Positions 1-11,093 of a stretch of 64,000 nt of DNA are shown piece by piece. The translations under genes were made by a program, and so were the position numbers. The stretch is from Cryptomeria japonica (lineage: Eukaryota; Streptophyta; Pinopsida; Cupressales; Cupressaceae), in contig NC_081409.1 in the NCBI RefSeq assembly GCF_030272615.1, positions 472,434,573 to 472,498,572 on the forward strand, written 5' to 3'. The notes under the pieces are model-generated. The model did no database searches. It saw only the letters and a list, made by a program, of their open reading frames with translations, and had not been told where the DNA came from. Each line of letters starts with the position of its first letter. Within the stretch, counting starts at the first letter, position 1.

Positions 1-530
1 TGATTGATCACGAACCAGATAAAGAGCAAGATGTTTAGCTTGATTTGAAGTGATGAAGCTAAATGAAGTCTGATTAAAGCGATACTGATCCCAAACTTGA
101 TTGAACTGAGGAACGATAGAGAACAAAGATACCAAACTTGAACTTGATTGATCAAGAAGAGGATCTTAGTGATCTAGAACTTGATTGAACTAGACACAGT
201 GAGCGAAGATAAAAATCAACCTTGAAATTGATTGGTCAAGATACGATGAGCAAAAAATAAACTGTCCAGCTTGATTCGATGCGATGAAACTGAACTCCTT
301 CTTAGATTGAGCGTGTGATCAAAGATACTCTTTAAACCCTTGATTGAGTTTAAACAAATAATCAGCTTGATGAAAAGCGATGAAATTGATTAACATTAAG
401 AGATTGATTCAGATGAAGAAAAATATCAGCTTGATATGAAGCAATGAAATTGATATCCCCCTAGCTATTAATTCAATTCAGATGATTGAGAGATCTCAAC
501 TTGATGTGAAGCGACAAAGGTGAGATGCTC
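1..530. repeat. Degenerate dispersed repeat, about 27-bp unit
   Basis: A motif close to CAGCTTGATATGAAGCGATG recurs at about 37-60, 267-293, 363-390, 427-453 and 497-523, with further cttgattgaac fragments between. Spacing is irregular but near 65-70 bases for the last three copies. No reading frame is supported. It could be the U3 part of an LTR, since retrotransposon-derived coding DNA follows, but no LTR end is visible. Confidence 0.5.
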
Positions 531-1666
531 CTTAGCAATAAGAATTTGATTGATTTTCTTTAGTTGAAAAGATTTTTTCTCGACTTTTGATGAAGATTTG
601 AAAATTTTCTCGACTTTGAAGATGTGGGGTCATAAGGTCATGAGTATGCCCCATCGGGAGCGAAATCGAAAGATAGCAAGGGTACATTATAGGCAATTTT
701 GAGTGATGATCATGATTTGAGTACAAAGAATAATTTTGAGGAATTTTTGAAAAATTTGGCATTAATTGAGATGTTGAGTGCAAAGTTGTTTTGTAGAACT
801 AAATTGAGATTCAGCATTGATTTATGAGAAATTAAGCGCAATTTGAAGAAAGAATGAGCTTTTGATAAAAGGCGCTAAGTGGTCCAAAATGTGAAATTGA
901 CTAGGAAAATGATCTCGGATTTTGATTTCGATCCCAAAAATGGAGTCAGAATGGGCAAATTAGCTAAGGGTACAATTTTCATGTCCATCAGAGCAAGTTG
1001 AAAAATTAGGGTTTTGGCTATATAAGGGGTAAAAGTGTCATTTTCAATTCATTTTAACCCTCCAAGTTTGAAAAGTCAAAAATCCTTCTGCAAATAAAAT
1101 GGTGGTCCCTACTCATGAGCATTGATTCGAGTGCTAGAGATGACATAATCAACCTAAACACTATGAGCCAGCAGTAAGTGGTCAATCTTAAGCCTCTTTA
1201 TGTCCTCAATTTTCTTTTTTTGTTGTTCATTTTTTATGTTTTGGCACGTTTGAAGTCGGCCCTTTTCATTTTGTTGTGCGAGATAGGATCCTGTCTTGTA
1301 CGATAAACTGCTGAAGTTTGTTTTGTCATTTTAGACCATTAGATTTGTCATTCTAACCCCACCCTTCTATCGTACGACAACATGCATAAAAGACCATTTT
1401 GTCATCTGAGGTCTTATCTTTTATCGTATGGGGTTCTTTTGTTGTACAAGGCCTAATCCTAACTCGTACGTTTTATAATTTGGAAAACAATGAGCATTTT
1501 TGAAGGTACAAACTTGAAATTTTGATTTGGCAATGTACATAGTTGGATTTGTGTGATGTTTTACTTCTCTTCTAGGCTTATTTTGAATATTTTCTGATGC
1601 TTCGTTATTTTATTTTTGCATGTTTGATTGCCTCATGTTCTCTTTAGATGCATTTATCCTCCTACT
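531..1666 (+). other. Non-coding leader before the PMD gene, with CGTACGA sites
   Basis: No gene is seen here. Between about 1,298 and 1,470 several copies of a CGTACGA-like motif occur (1,298-1,304; a perfect 8-base palindrome TCGTACGA at 1,370-1,377; 1,465-1,470), with a related tcgtatg near 1,424. The block lies 200-370 bases upstream of the PMD start, so a regulatory role is possible but unproven. A similar cluster sits at 14,731-14,847. Confidence 0.35.
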
Positions 1667-3431
1667 ATGACATTAGTTCAACAACTTTTAGAGGTTGAGT
1701 AGGCACACATTGATTTGTGTAGCTTGACACACCTTCTTGGTTTACTAGACATCCGTGTGAATCACAAAATGCTCACAACATTGGTTGAGCGATTCCATTC
1801 AGAGCATAATACCTTCCATTTTCCAGTTGGGGAGATGACTATCATTGCCGAGGATGTATATAGGATTCTTTGTATCCCTTTTGCTAGGGATAAGGTAGAT
1901 TACGATGCAACGTTGTTACCTAGATTATAGGCAGTTAGGCATGTCTTTAGGGATCCTGATATTTTGACATGTTCCATCAGTTGGGACATCATGATGAGCA
2001 GGATAGTGAGGAGTTTCCTCTGGCATGTGTTCTAGTAGGTTTTATCGGCTATTTTCTGATACCGGATAGAGGACAACAGGGATTCCGGTGTGGTTGGAGT
2101 AGGATTCTAGAGAGATTGATGGAGACCCCTCAAAGGCTTGGCTGGGGTTCCTGCATATTAGCCCACATGTATCGCGAGATGCATGAGGTTGTGTATAGGG
2201 AGGGCAACAACATGGCCACTAGAGTTTTGATTTTACAGGTTTGAGCTTGGGAGCTCCTCCTAGTTTATCGATCGATTGTTGATGATAGCAGAGAGCTTGG
2301 GCAGCTGATTGTATATAGGTATGGAGGTTATGTTATGCAGCCCCATCTAGGGATGACCAATTTTTGGTGATGGCAGATAGATGACCTTATAGCCGTGAGA
2401 TGGAGACCTTATAGGGGCCTAGAGCCATGGGATGATTGGCGATTGGTACACAAGGATATTTTTGTTACGCACCCACTTATCGGCAAATCATAGACTATAG
2501 TAGAGTGATTTGTAGTTTCTTGAGTGATGAGGCAGTATGGCAAGCCTTAGGGGATCTCATAGGAGTTCACAACATATGCGCGTTATGCTCATGAGGAGAG
2601 GCGGGGATGGTCATCGAGGCTATCCTATGCCTTGAATATGCAGGAGCTCACTAGTTTACATCACTTGAGATGGGATTACATGGATGATGTTGCGGATGCA
2701 GGGGTATTGCCCTAGTATAGGGATTGGTTCCAGCAGCATTCATTCCCTAGGTTGATAGATCCAACTGAGCAGGCTCCTCGCATTGAGGAGATTGAGGATG
2801 ATGCCCCGGCATAGGGATAGGGATAGGGATAGGGTCAGAGATAGGGATAGAGATCTAAGGCTGGCAGGTGGTGATCCTGGTGCCAGTAGCAGCAAGGTTC
2901 TAGCTGGGGTTGGACAATAGAGGGGTGAGGGTGGATCCCTTGGGAGGATAGGTGTGAGGCTGGGCAGAGCTAAGGAGGAGAGAGCAGCACCAAGACAGGT
3001 CTGACAGTGGAGAGAGGAGCAAGGTGGAGTTGGAGGTGGAGATGGGGGTGGAGAGCCTATGAGAGAGCAGGGGACTGACATGGGACGATCGATGAGAGTA
3101 TGTCTTGTGGAGCTGTAGTCACAGCTGGCAGTGGCACAAACTCAACTGGTGGAGCAAGACCGACAGCTAGCAGAAATGAGGGCTGAGTGCAATCATTAGA
3201 TCACAGAGAGGAGGGCAGAGACAAACTCTTTGCATCAAGAGGTCCTTCACCAGATGAGTAGGGCAACATACTATGTTGCAGCGTACAACGTAGCAGTTCC
3301 AGTTGCACAGTAGGTTGTCCGCTACTCGTAGTATATGGCACGGTCGGAGGGAGCTCGAGCACCTCGTCAGGATCCTAGTCAGCAGGCTCCACCTCCTCCA
3401 CTAGGCGATGAGGGAGAGGTTGAGAGCTAGA
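1667..3431 (+). pseudogene. Decayed plant mobile domain (PMD) gene, copy 1
   Basis: The ATG at 1,667 opens a frame with one TAG up to 1,930 whose protein has the PMD N-terminal signature (ERFHSEHNTFHFPVGEMT followed by EDVYRIL). After a frameshift near 1,950-1,970 a single frame runs from 1,969 to 2,811 through eight stops, with PMD hallmarks: GFIGYFLIPDR, LGWGSCILAHMYREMHEVVY, the LQV-stop-AWE position where Trp is expected, RWRPYRG and VMRQYGKP. The tail (2,812-3,431) has Gly/Arg-, Gln- and Pro-rich stretches. PMD (PF10536) proteins include MAIN/MAIL1 silencing factors and many transposon-borne copies. This copy lies tail-to-tail with the gypsy pol on the other strand and is probably cargo of that element. 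It is not functional. Confidence 0.8.
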
Positions 3432-4830
3432 TATTGTTTTTGTAGCTCTGATATTTTTTTGTAGACATACCCATTTTTTTGTAGCCTATATGATTCTTGC
3501 TCCGATGGGATTTTGTATATGTCATTTGACATCATTTTGTACTCTAAGACTTTATACGATATATATATATATATATATATGAGATCGATTTGACTTCATC
3601 ATACTTGTGTTGATTCGTTTATGAGATGCTTTTTATATACTTTATTCTATATGTATGTATTTCTTTCAGTATGGATGTATGTAATGTAAATGATTATGGA
3701 TGTCTATTTTTGTTTCTTTTCACATGCAAATAAATGAATGTAAATGAGTAATGAGTAATGCAATGTTTTCATTTTTTCTATGCAATAAGATGAATGCAAA
3801 TAAGTAATAATGAATGTATGAATCTATATAAAATGTTTATGTATAAAGCTAACATCTCAAAAACACAAGTACTCGATCAAAGAAATGATGAAAAATAGAC
3901 CACTTAGCGAAGAAATGAAGATGCTTCCAGCTCTCATAAAATTAAGAGATCATTATTATCACACCAAAATCACTCTAGATTCACAAAATATAGAATGAAA
4001 TGCAAAATGATATGCAAAATGCAACCTAAACCTAGTCACTGGATTTAAAATGCTTAAGATTCATCACCGAGCATAACGAACATAATAGGTAGATTAGAGT
4101 TCCTTTCTTTTTCAATGTGCAATAATTATTATCTTGTCCACAATGACCCTTTTTTCGTTCATATCCTTGGACAGATTTCATAGGGACCCGAATTGCATCA
4201 TAAATAAATTCCCTCAAAATAGACAAAGAAATGATGTAGACCTCCCTGTAGCATACAAATAAGCGGAGTCGAGGTATGTGAGGCGATTTCACCTTGATGT
4301 GAAGGCTCTTATCATAGACACTTAGCTAATTTTATGTTTCCAAATCATTGGGATCATTCCTACAAGCATAAAAAAAGAAAATATTATGCCCCCAATCCTT
4401 GCTCCTCTTAGTTAAGATAGACTTCCTCGAGTTACTCAGAGGGATAATAATCGAAAACCAATATAAAAGACAACACACAAAGAAAATTTACATGCATAGC
4501 TCAAACTGTTTAGTGATTGTTTTCCATTATGTTGTTTTGCCTATGAACTCAGTGATTAAACTCTTCAGTAGTTAGGAGATAGGTGACTGAGTCGGAGTGG
4601 ACGACCAAGTTTCACTGACAGAATGATGACTTGATTGATATTGCTTAGGACACGTAAATTGCTCAGTCGATTACCCTAAGACTAGGACATTGATCAGTTT
4701 CAAGCCACGAGGGTTCCAATGAACCAGGATGTCATGAAAGTGACTAAAATATATGTACAAGCGAAAGCAAAGATGCAGGAAAGCAGGAATACCAATGTTG
4801 CATTGATAGATGGAGCGCTTGAGTACAAGA
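3432..4830. other. Non-coding AT-rich spacer with an (AT)n microsatellite
   Basis: No supported gene. An (AT)n run occupies 3,559-3,580. The rest is low-complexity AT-rich DNA between the end of the PMD gene and the 3' motif block of the opposite-strand gypsy element. It probably belongs to the 3' untranslated region of that element. Confidence 0.5.
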
Positions 4831-4912
4831 GGTGCATGTTTACCAGGTTTTCACCTACTTGGCAGAGATTCTTTTTTTTTTTACCAAGGTGCCTGTTTAC
4901 TAGGTTTTCACC
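4831..4912 (-). repeat. 3' motif block of element A, two copies
   Basis: On the minus strand a motif near GGTGAAAACCTGGTAAACAGG occurs twice (4,888-4,912 and 4,831-4,855), separated by an A-rich stretch. The same motif is found at 23,430-23,593 and 31,771-31,833. Here it lies about 150 bases past the integrase stop. Confidence 0.75.
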
Positions 4913-5040
4913 AGGGCAATTTCTCTCGTTATATTTTCTTTTCTTTTCTTTTTCTATTTTTTTTTTTAGGACTTTTTATGATTTTTTTTTTTGATTTTTT
5001 CATGACTTTTTATGACTTTTTTTTAAGGACTTTTTCAGCT
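4913..5040 (-). other. Purine-rich A-tract after the integrase
   Basis: On the minus strand this is a run of A-rich and AAAAGTC-like repeats between the integrase stop (5,066-5,068) and the first motif copy. The same order, A-rich tract then motif, is seen at the other two motif loci. It is not the priming polypurine tract as far as I can see, because no LTR begins next to it. Confidence 0.5.
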
Positions 5041-5065
5041 GTACATGTTGGTGGAGCAAATAATG

Positions 5066-6260
5066 CTAAGTTAAGAATTTCTTCAAGTGGATGGTGTTAA
5101 TCGGTTCACCGAGTTGTTCTCCTTTTGAGTTTGAGAGTTGATAGGCACCAGAGATAAAGACTGCAATAACGATGTAGGGACCCAACCAGTTGGGTTCAAA
5201 CTTCCCTTTGTTGTCTCGAAACTACTGATTTTTAGGATTTTCTCTCAGAACTAGGTCACCAACCTGAAATTATCTTTGTCTAACTTTCTTGTTATACCCT
5301 TTGGACATTCTCTTCTGATATACTTTGAGATGATCAAATGCCACTTGTCAATGCTCATCCACCAATTCGAGTTCTTGCAATCTAGATATTCTATGATCTT
5401 CATTAGTAACAAGACCTTGCAAAAAAAATCTTAGAGATGGTATTTCTACTTCAATAGGTAATACTGCTTCGGACCCATACACCAAAGAAAAAGGTGTAGC
5501 CCTAGTAAGTGTTCTAATACTTGTTCTATAAGCCCATAATGTAGGATTGAGCTGCAGATGCCAATCCTTCCCGGATTTGTTCACTGTTCTATGCAAGATA
5601 GTCAATAGGTTTTTGTTAGATGCCTTGGCTTGTCCATTACCTTGAGGATGATATACTGATGACAAATGTTTTTTTATTTTGAATTTCTCACAAAGCTTGT
5701 CTAGGTCTTTATTCTTGAACTGTCCTCCATTATTAGTCATGATGGACGAAAGTATCCCATACCTGCAGATGATATAATTTAAGATGAAGAGAGCGACTTG
5801 TTTACCAGTTGCTTTGATGAGCGGAACTACTTCTACCCACTTGGTGAAATACTCAGTGGTAGTTATGATGAATTTATGTCCATTAGATGAAGCGGGATTT
5901 ATTTGACCAATGAGATCAAAAGCCCATTGCTGAAAAGGCCAATGTGTAGTGAAGGGTATGAGATCCCTTGCCGGAGCATGTATGAGATTCCCATGTAGCT
6001 GACATTTTTCATAGGTCTTAGCAAATTTAATGGCATCTTTCTCCATGTCTAGCCATTAATAGCTAGGCCATAGTAGTTTCTGAGCTAAAGTAAGACCATT
6101 CGAATAAGATCCACAAATACCTTCATGGACTTCCAATAATACATGTTTAGATTCTTCAGTTTCTAGACATCTAAGAAATGTACCATCCAAACCTTGTCTA
6201 AACAGATCATTAGCAATGATAACATACCATGAAGCATTTAGGGTTAGGTTTCTTTTCTCA
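5066..6260 (-). pseudogene. Ty3/gypsy (Tat-like) integrase, element A
   Basis: Domains in order on the minus strand are an H2C2-like zinc finger region (HVLLEVHEGICGS, later YEKCQLHG), the rve catalytic core, and a C-terminal region with FQVGDLVL, KFEPNWLGPY and a terminal IHLKKFLT before the TAG at 5,066-5,068. The first catalytic Asp survives (AFDLIGQI, codon 5,915-5,917). The second is Asn (TNNG, codon 5,732-5,734). The catalytic Glu is Lys (GQAKAS, codon 5,624-5,626). Both changes are explained by G-to-A transitions. An in-frame TAA separates finger and core near 6,050, and further stops or shifts lie after 5,348. The protein would integrate element cDNA in the nucleus; this copy cannot. 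Confidence 0.93.
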
Positions 6261-6419
6261 TTACGAGTAAGATTATTAGGGATAATTTGGTCTTGTAGAT
6301 AAGAGTAGATGTGGCTGTATCGAGATGAGTCATGTTCAATAATAGAACAAACTATTTGGGTCTCAGGAGAATCATAGGCTGGGTAATGTAACTCTTCCAC
6401 TAGGAATTCAAAGAGAAAA

Positions 6420-6860
6420 TTAGATTCTTGTAACTCAGGTATAGACGCCAAGGTGGCCATAACATCTGCTGCACTGTTTGCGGATCTAGGAATCTGCTGG
6501 AATGATACAAAAGAAAAATACTTCTTAAGATCATCAACCATTCTCTTATAAGGCATCAACTTCTCATCTCAAGTCTGATATGTATCACTGATTTGATTTA
6601 TGATCAGCTGAGAATCTCTATAGATGTGTAATTCTGCAAACTTCCATTCAATAGCTAGCTTTATCCCATTTACCAAAGCTTCATATTCTACAATGTTGTT
6701 TGTGCAAGGGAACATAATTTTATAAGACTTTTAGATTGAATACTTTTGAGGAGTAATAAATAGTATTCCAGCACCAGAACCATTTTGAGTAAAAGACCCA
6801 TTGAAGAACATCTTCCAGGGTTGTTGAGTAAGATGCATTATTGATTCATCTGGAAACTCT
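6420..6860 (-). pseudogene. Second (additional) RNase H domain, element A
   Basis: The reading is WKMFFNGSFTQNGSGAGILF, then CTNNIVEYEALVNGIKLA, YRDSQLIINQI, and IPRSANSAADVMATLAS. This is the RNase H-like domain found between the pol RNase H and integrase in Tat-lineage plant gypsy elements. The first catalytic Asp is Asn (codon 6,800-6,802); the Glu of VEYEAL and the Asp of RDSQL remain. A stop lies in the stretch between about 6,560 and 6,600. Having a second RNase H is the main reason I place element A in the Tat group. Confidence 0.85.
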
Positions 6861-7380
6861 ATATGCAACAGTTGAGTGTCTTCAAGAGGAGCTTCAACAA
6901 GTTGATCAGAAATTACCTATCCTTTTATTGCCTTGCATTCCACATACTAAATATCAAATTCTGTAAGTATCATGACCCATTTTGCCAATCTTCATGTAAG
7001 TGTTGCTTTGCTGAGAAGATATTTGAGTGGATCAATTTTAGCCACCAGCTTGACTAAATGTGCTAACATGTAATGTATCAATTTTTGTGATGCAAAGACT
7101 AATGCCAAGCATGCTTTTTCTATTATACTGTAGTTCATTTCATAAGACACCAATATTCTGCTGATGTAATAGATAGCTTGTTCCTTTTTTATTTTCATCC
7201 TGTTGTGCCAGAAGTGCCCCCAGTGATGAATCAGTTGTTGATATGTATAAGATCAATGGTTTACCCTAAATAGGTGGCATCAATATTGGTGGATTGGATA
7301 GGTACTCTTTGAGTTGCTGAAGATGTTGTTCACATTCCTGATCCCAATTGTATATTACTCATTTCCTCAAAACTTTTGTG
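6861..7380 (-). pseudogene. Ty3/gypsy RNase H (pol), element A
   Basis: Best-kept part is 6,992-7,198: EQAIYYISRILVSYEMNYS, then KACLALVFASQKLIHYMLAH, matching the gypsy RNase H stretch in which a shared hybrid strand-resolving domain follows RT. Downstream the frame continues through stops to the second RNase H. The upstream half (7,200-7,380) is readable only with stops and shifts. Confidence 0.8.
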
Positions 7381-8358
7381 AAAGGTTGAGATTTGTCTGC
7401 TAGCTTAGAAATGAAGCATCTAATTGATTGGAGACGTCCTTGTAGACTTCTCATTTGACTGATGTTCTTCTATGGTGGAATTTCCATTATGGCTTGGACC
7501 TTCTCAGGATCAACCTCGATTCCCTTCTTTGAAATGATGTAGCCAAGTAGTTTACCAGATGTCACTCCAAATGAACACTTTTTTTGGATTTAACCAGAGT
7601 TTGAACTTTTCCATTCTGTCAAGTATAGGACCTAGCTCTTGAATATGTGTTGATCTCTTCATAGTCTTCACTAAAGTGTCATTAACATAATATTTCATAT
7701 TCTTGTGCATCATGTCATGAAAAATAGTAGTGACTTCTCTTTGATAGGTTGCTCCCGCGTTCTTTAGTCCAAATGGCATGACATTCCTACAAAAGGTTCC
7801 CCATGCACAGGTGAAAGCTGTCTTTTCTTGATTTCCAGGAGCTATTTTTATTTGATTATATCCAGAGAATCCATCCATTAGTGAGTACATCTCATACCCA
7901 ATAGTCACATCAACTATCATATCAATGTTTGGTAATGGAAAGTCATCCTTCGGACAAGCTTTGTTGAGATCTCTGAAGTCAGTGCAAACTCTAATAGATT
8001 TGTCTACCTTTGACACAGGTACTATGTTTGAAATCCATTCGGGATAATCTATAGCTCTAATGAATCCATCTTTTAGTAGTTTTTCTAGCTTAGCCTTGAC
8101 TAGCAGTGCCACATGAGGGTGCATCTTACGAAGTTTTTGCTTGACTGGTTTAACCCCTGGTGTGATAGAAAGATGGTGCATGATGAGATCAGGATCTAGG
8201 CCTGGCATATCATAGTACGTCCATGCAAAGTTTATTTTCTTTTTTGAGAATAGATGAGTGAAATCCTTCAATTCTTTTGCTAATAGTGATTGAGCTACAT
8301 GAATGATGTGTGGTATCTCTTGACTCCCAATGTTCACTAGCTGAGTTGGCTCGATCAA
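7381..8358 (-). pseudogene. Ty3/gypsy reverse transcriptase, element A
   Basis: An open stretch of 268 codons covers 8,358 to 7,552. It shows FTHLFSKKK, HHLSITPGVKPVKQKLRK, FIRAIDYPEWISNIVPVSK, VCTDFRDLNKACPKDDFPLP, DGFSGYNQI and MPFGLKNAGATYQR, all RT core motifs. The catalytic YVDD box reads YVND: the first Asp codon is AAT at 7,681-7,683, a one-base G-to-A loss. At 7,579-7,585 a run of seven A (minus strand) shifts the frame; reading it one base shorter restores the expected continuation through GVTSGKLLGYIISKKGI. RT would copy element RNA into cDNA; this copy is dead. Confidence 0.93.
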
Positions 8359-9740
8359 TATGGAAGATCTCTCCTAGAAGTGACTTGGTAGTATATCAAG
8401 TATCTCACCTTCAGGCGCCTTAGAGAGGTTTTCACCCTTAGGTACGTCCTTTATTTTCTCTTTTTTAGATTTTGACACCGCCACAATATGGTTTTTGCCA
8501 TCAGATCTTTTATTTTTATTTTCTTGTTTTTGCGACTAAGATACTTGATATCCACTTCGGTCATGTTTTCACTCTATTCACTGGTGGAAGAATCCATAGG
8601 TTCAACTGCATTGAGATAATAGGCTAACGTATAGTCATTGGCAAAAGTAGGTATATTCATGGGCTGGTTTTGTAAAGTATAGTCTATTAGTTTGGGATAT
8701 AATAAGGATAAATGTTGGACAGGTTCAAGAACATTCATGGTATTGTCATCACAACTACGGATCAAAAAGTCAAGTTCTAGAAGGATACCTTGCGTAAGTG
8801 TCTTGAGACCAGGAAGAGTTAGAACATGATTATTAAATTTCATGTTAATATTTAGTTGATCTAATCCAATAGACATACTTGTAGCGTCGTTCCTCATGCC
8901 AGATTGGACGTCATATCATGGTTTGACAACAATAAGATCAGTAGACAAATTTTCATCATTTACATCAGACGATTCAGAATTTGATGTTGAGTAGATATTG
9001 TCCTAAATAGGACTATTGTTAGAGTCATCAGATGAAGTTTATGAGTCTTCTTCAAGTGATTTAGTGAGCTTATGTATGGTATCAACACCAACATCTTTAA
9101 TGCTGCAAGTTCCTTCAAGATTTGTCTCATTTATCATTTGTATTTGACATACCTATTGACATGATCTTACTATTTTTGTGATTTGTTGTCATCTACTCCA
9201 TTCAGCTTCTTCTGGACTGATAACTAGTTCTTGTTCTATAGCTTCCAACTCTTCTTGTGTAGTACTATACCTGATTTGTTCTATCTCAGTATAGGGTTAC
9301 ATAGATGAAAAGATTTCTGGTATTCTTCCTTCGTTTAGTCCTTGTTCATAGTCTGCTTGTCTTCTTAGTCTGATTTCCTATATTTCTTTCTCTAGTTTTA
9401 TGTGCATCAGTTCTTGAGTATCATCTGTGATACCACTAGACTCTTCTGGAGTTTTTGTAATGGATGTATCCGAGAGGTGGTTAGGAACCCATTCATACTC
9501 ATTTGAGTCAGTCTCTAAATCATCTACTTGTTGCCTACCAGTGTATGTGACTGGAACTTTTAGTGGTGCAAACAATTCTCTGATTCTTACTACATCTCTT
9601 TTTTCCTCTGGGATCTCAACTCCTTGCATTATTGTAGCTGACACCATCAAAGCTTGAGTGTTGACTGTTTCTTCTTTCTTGACTGTTGATTCCTCTTTCT
9701 ATTTTACACACTTTGCTTGAGTTTTTTGAGTGTTTGTTTC
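8359..9740 (-). pseudogene. Protease-to-RT linker of element A
   Basis: This stretch joins the G-patch to RT. Readable segments are 8,897-8,574 (LPGLKTLTQGILLELDFLIR) and 9,650-9,378 (RELFAPLKVPVTYTG), rich in Asp, Glu and Ser, with several stops between. No catalytic motif is seen. Tat-lineage elements commonly have a poorly conserved linker here, so I treat it as part of pol rather than a separate gene. Confidence 0.6.
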
Positions 9741-9960
9741 CTATAATGTTGAAGGTGATATCCTTTTCTGCCACTTAGGTTTAGAAGCATGTTTTTGGTC
9801 TGATTTTTTTTTCGGATTGTACCCCAGTCTAGCCTTATCATCTGTTGATTTTGTTTGCAGTTGAATCATTTTAATAATACCCTCTTGATGTTTACCCAAG
9901 GGACCAATACCTGAATATCCCATGCATTGAATCATCTTGTAGCTAGGACCATATTGGGTT
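9741..9960 (-). pseudogene. G-patch-like domain, element A
   Basis: The reading is MIQCMGYSGIGPLGKHQEGI, then KARLGYNPKKK. The spacing of Met-Gly-Tyr, Gly-x-G-x-x-LGK and a terminal LGY fits a G-patch, a glycine-rich nucleic-acid-binding module present between protease and RT in some plant gypsy elements and in some retroviruses. It ends in a basic KPKWQKR stretch. It is an identification by pattern only. Confidence 0.65.
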
Positions 9961-10980
9961 GAGGAAATCTCACAATGTCATACCTCCTCATTTTGACTAT
10001 TTTCCTTGAAAAGCCAGTTAAGAACAATATCCTCTTCTATTTCATCTACCAAGGAAGTAGAAGACTATACAAAAAGACTATCATATATGATATTCAGAGC
10101 TTAATTTTGTGTTCTCATAGCCTCTTATGGTTTGCCCAACTATTTTGGTGATGGAGGGAAAGAAACTAATGAGATTACCAATTCTATCTTGTAGCCATCC
10201 ATGCCGGTATTTGTAATCTTCAATTTCTTTTCTAATTCTTTCATCAAAGCTTCCAGATTTTCATTTGTAGAGGCTGCCCTATTATGAGGCACAAAAGTAT
10301 CAGTACCTTTTATTAATGCATTACAGATGACATTTGTATCGGCAGGAATACTAACTTATGTTCCATTATAAGGAAATTTTAAGCATTGATGGTATGTTAA
10401 TGGAACTGCCTTCATCTCATGAATCCACGGACTGCCCAGTAAGATATTGTATGACAAAGGAAGATCAAGTACCTAAAAAAGGACATCTCTTTCTACAGGT
10501 CCCACCTTGATTGGTAATGATACCAGACCTTTAGAGTTTCTTTCTTCTTCATCATAGGCTTTAATTGTTATTTTCTTGGCGGGATCAATGACATTTTCAG
10601 AGAATCCTAGTTTTGTAAGTACAAATATTCAACCCCGTGCCTCCATCTATCAAAACATGTTTGACTTTGTGTTTATGGATCATGGCTTCAATATGCAATG
10701 GCTGATTATGTGGATGATTTAGTGAGTTGTCATCTTCTTCAGAGAAGGTCAGATAGTGAGGTGAAGTTAGATGACCCACCATAGACTAAAACTGATAAAT
10801 ATCTAAATCTTTGGGAACATTAGTGGTGAGCAATTCTTTGTCTAGGATCTCTTTGTGAGTAGGCGAGAGTTTTAGCAATTCAAAGATTGATATCTGAGCA
10901 TTTGTCTTTTTTAATTGTTCCACAATGCTATATCCAGAGGATGATGTTGACATTAGCCTTTTAAATTTATCCAAGGTCAA
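9961..10980 (-). pseudogene. Retropepsin-like aspartic protease, element A
   Basis: The active-site region reads HVLIDGGTGLNICTYK near 10,650 (Asp-Gly-Gly-Thr-Gly), typical of plant gypsy proteases that have D-G-G in place of D-S/T-G. A frameshift near 10,604-10,612 follows. The next frame reads GFSENVIDPAKKI, then LPIKVGP and a hydrophobic stretch with [15 protein letters not shown], where the last part matches the second half of the fold. Upstream, 10,980-10,786 (MTLDKFKRLMSTSSSG) belongs to the gag-protease junction. It would cleave the polyprotein. Confidence 0.8.
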
Positions 10981-11093
10981 TTCTTTTTGTTTGTTGATGA
11001 GGCTGGTGGGTTCAATGTTGCTTGAGCTGGGTTAGAAGAACTAGCTCCTTAGAGAGTGACTTTCTTCTGAGAATGGGTTAGAGCTCTTGCATA

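Noticed and set aside
2812-2850. Telomere-like GGGATA repeat
   Set aside because: It lies inside the PMD coding tail, is not TTTAGGG, and reads as Gly-Gln repeats with CAG changed to TAG.
2740-3081. 113-codon Pro/Ser/Leu-rich minus-strand open frame
   Set aside because: It is the antisense reading of the PMD tail; its composition reflects the G/A-rich coding strand.
9427-9657. 76-codon plus-strand frame over the linker of element A
   Set aside because: It overlaps minus-strand pol on the opposite strand and has no known domain.
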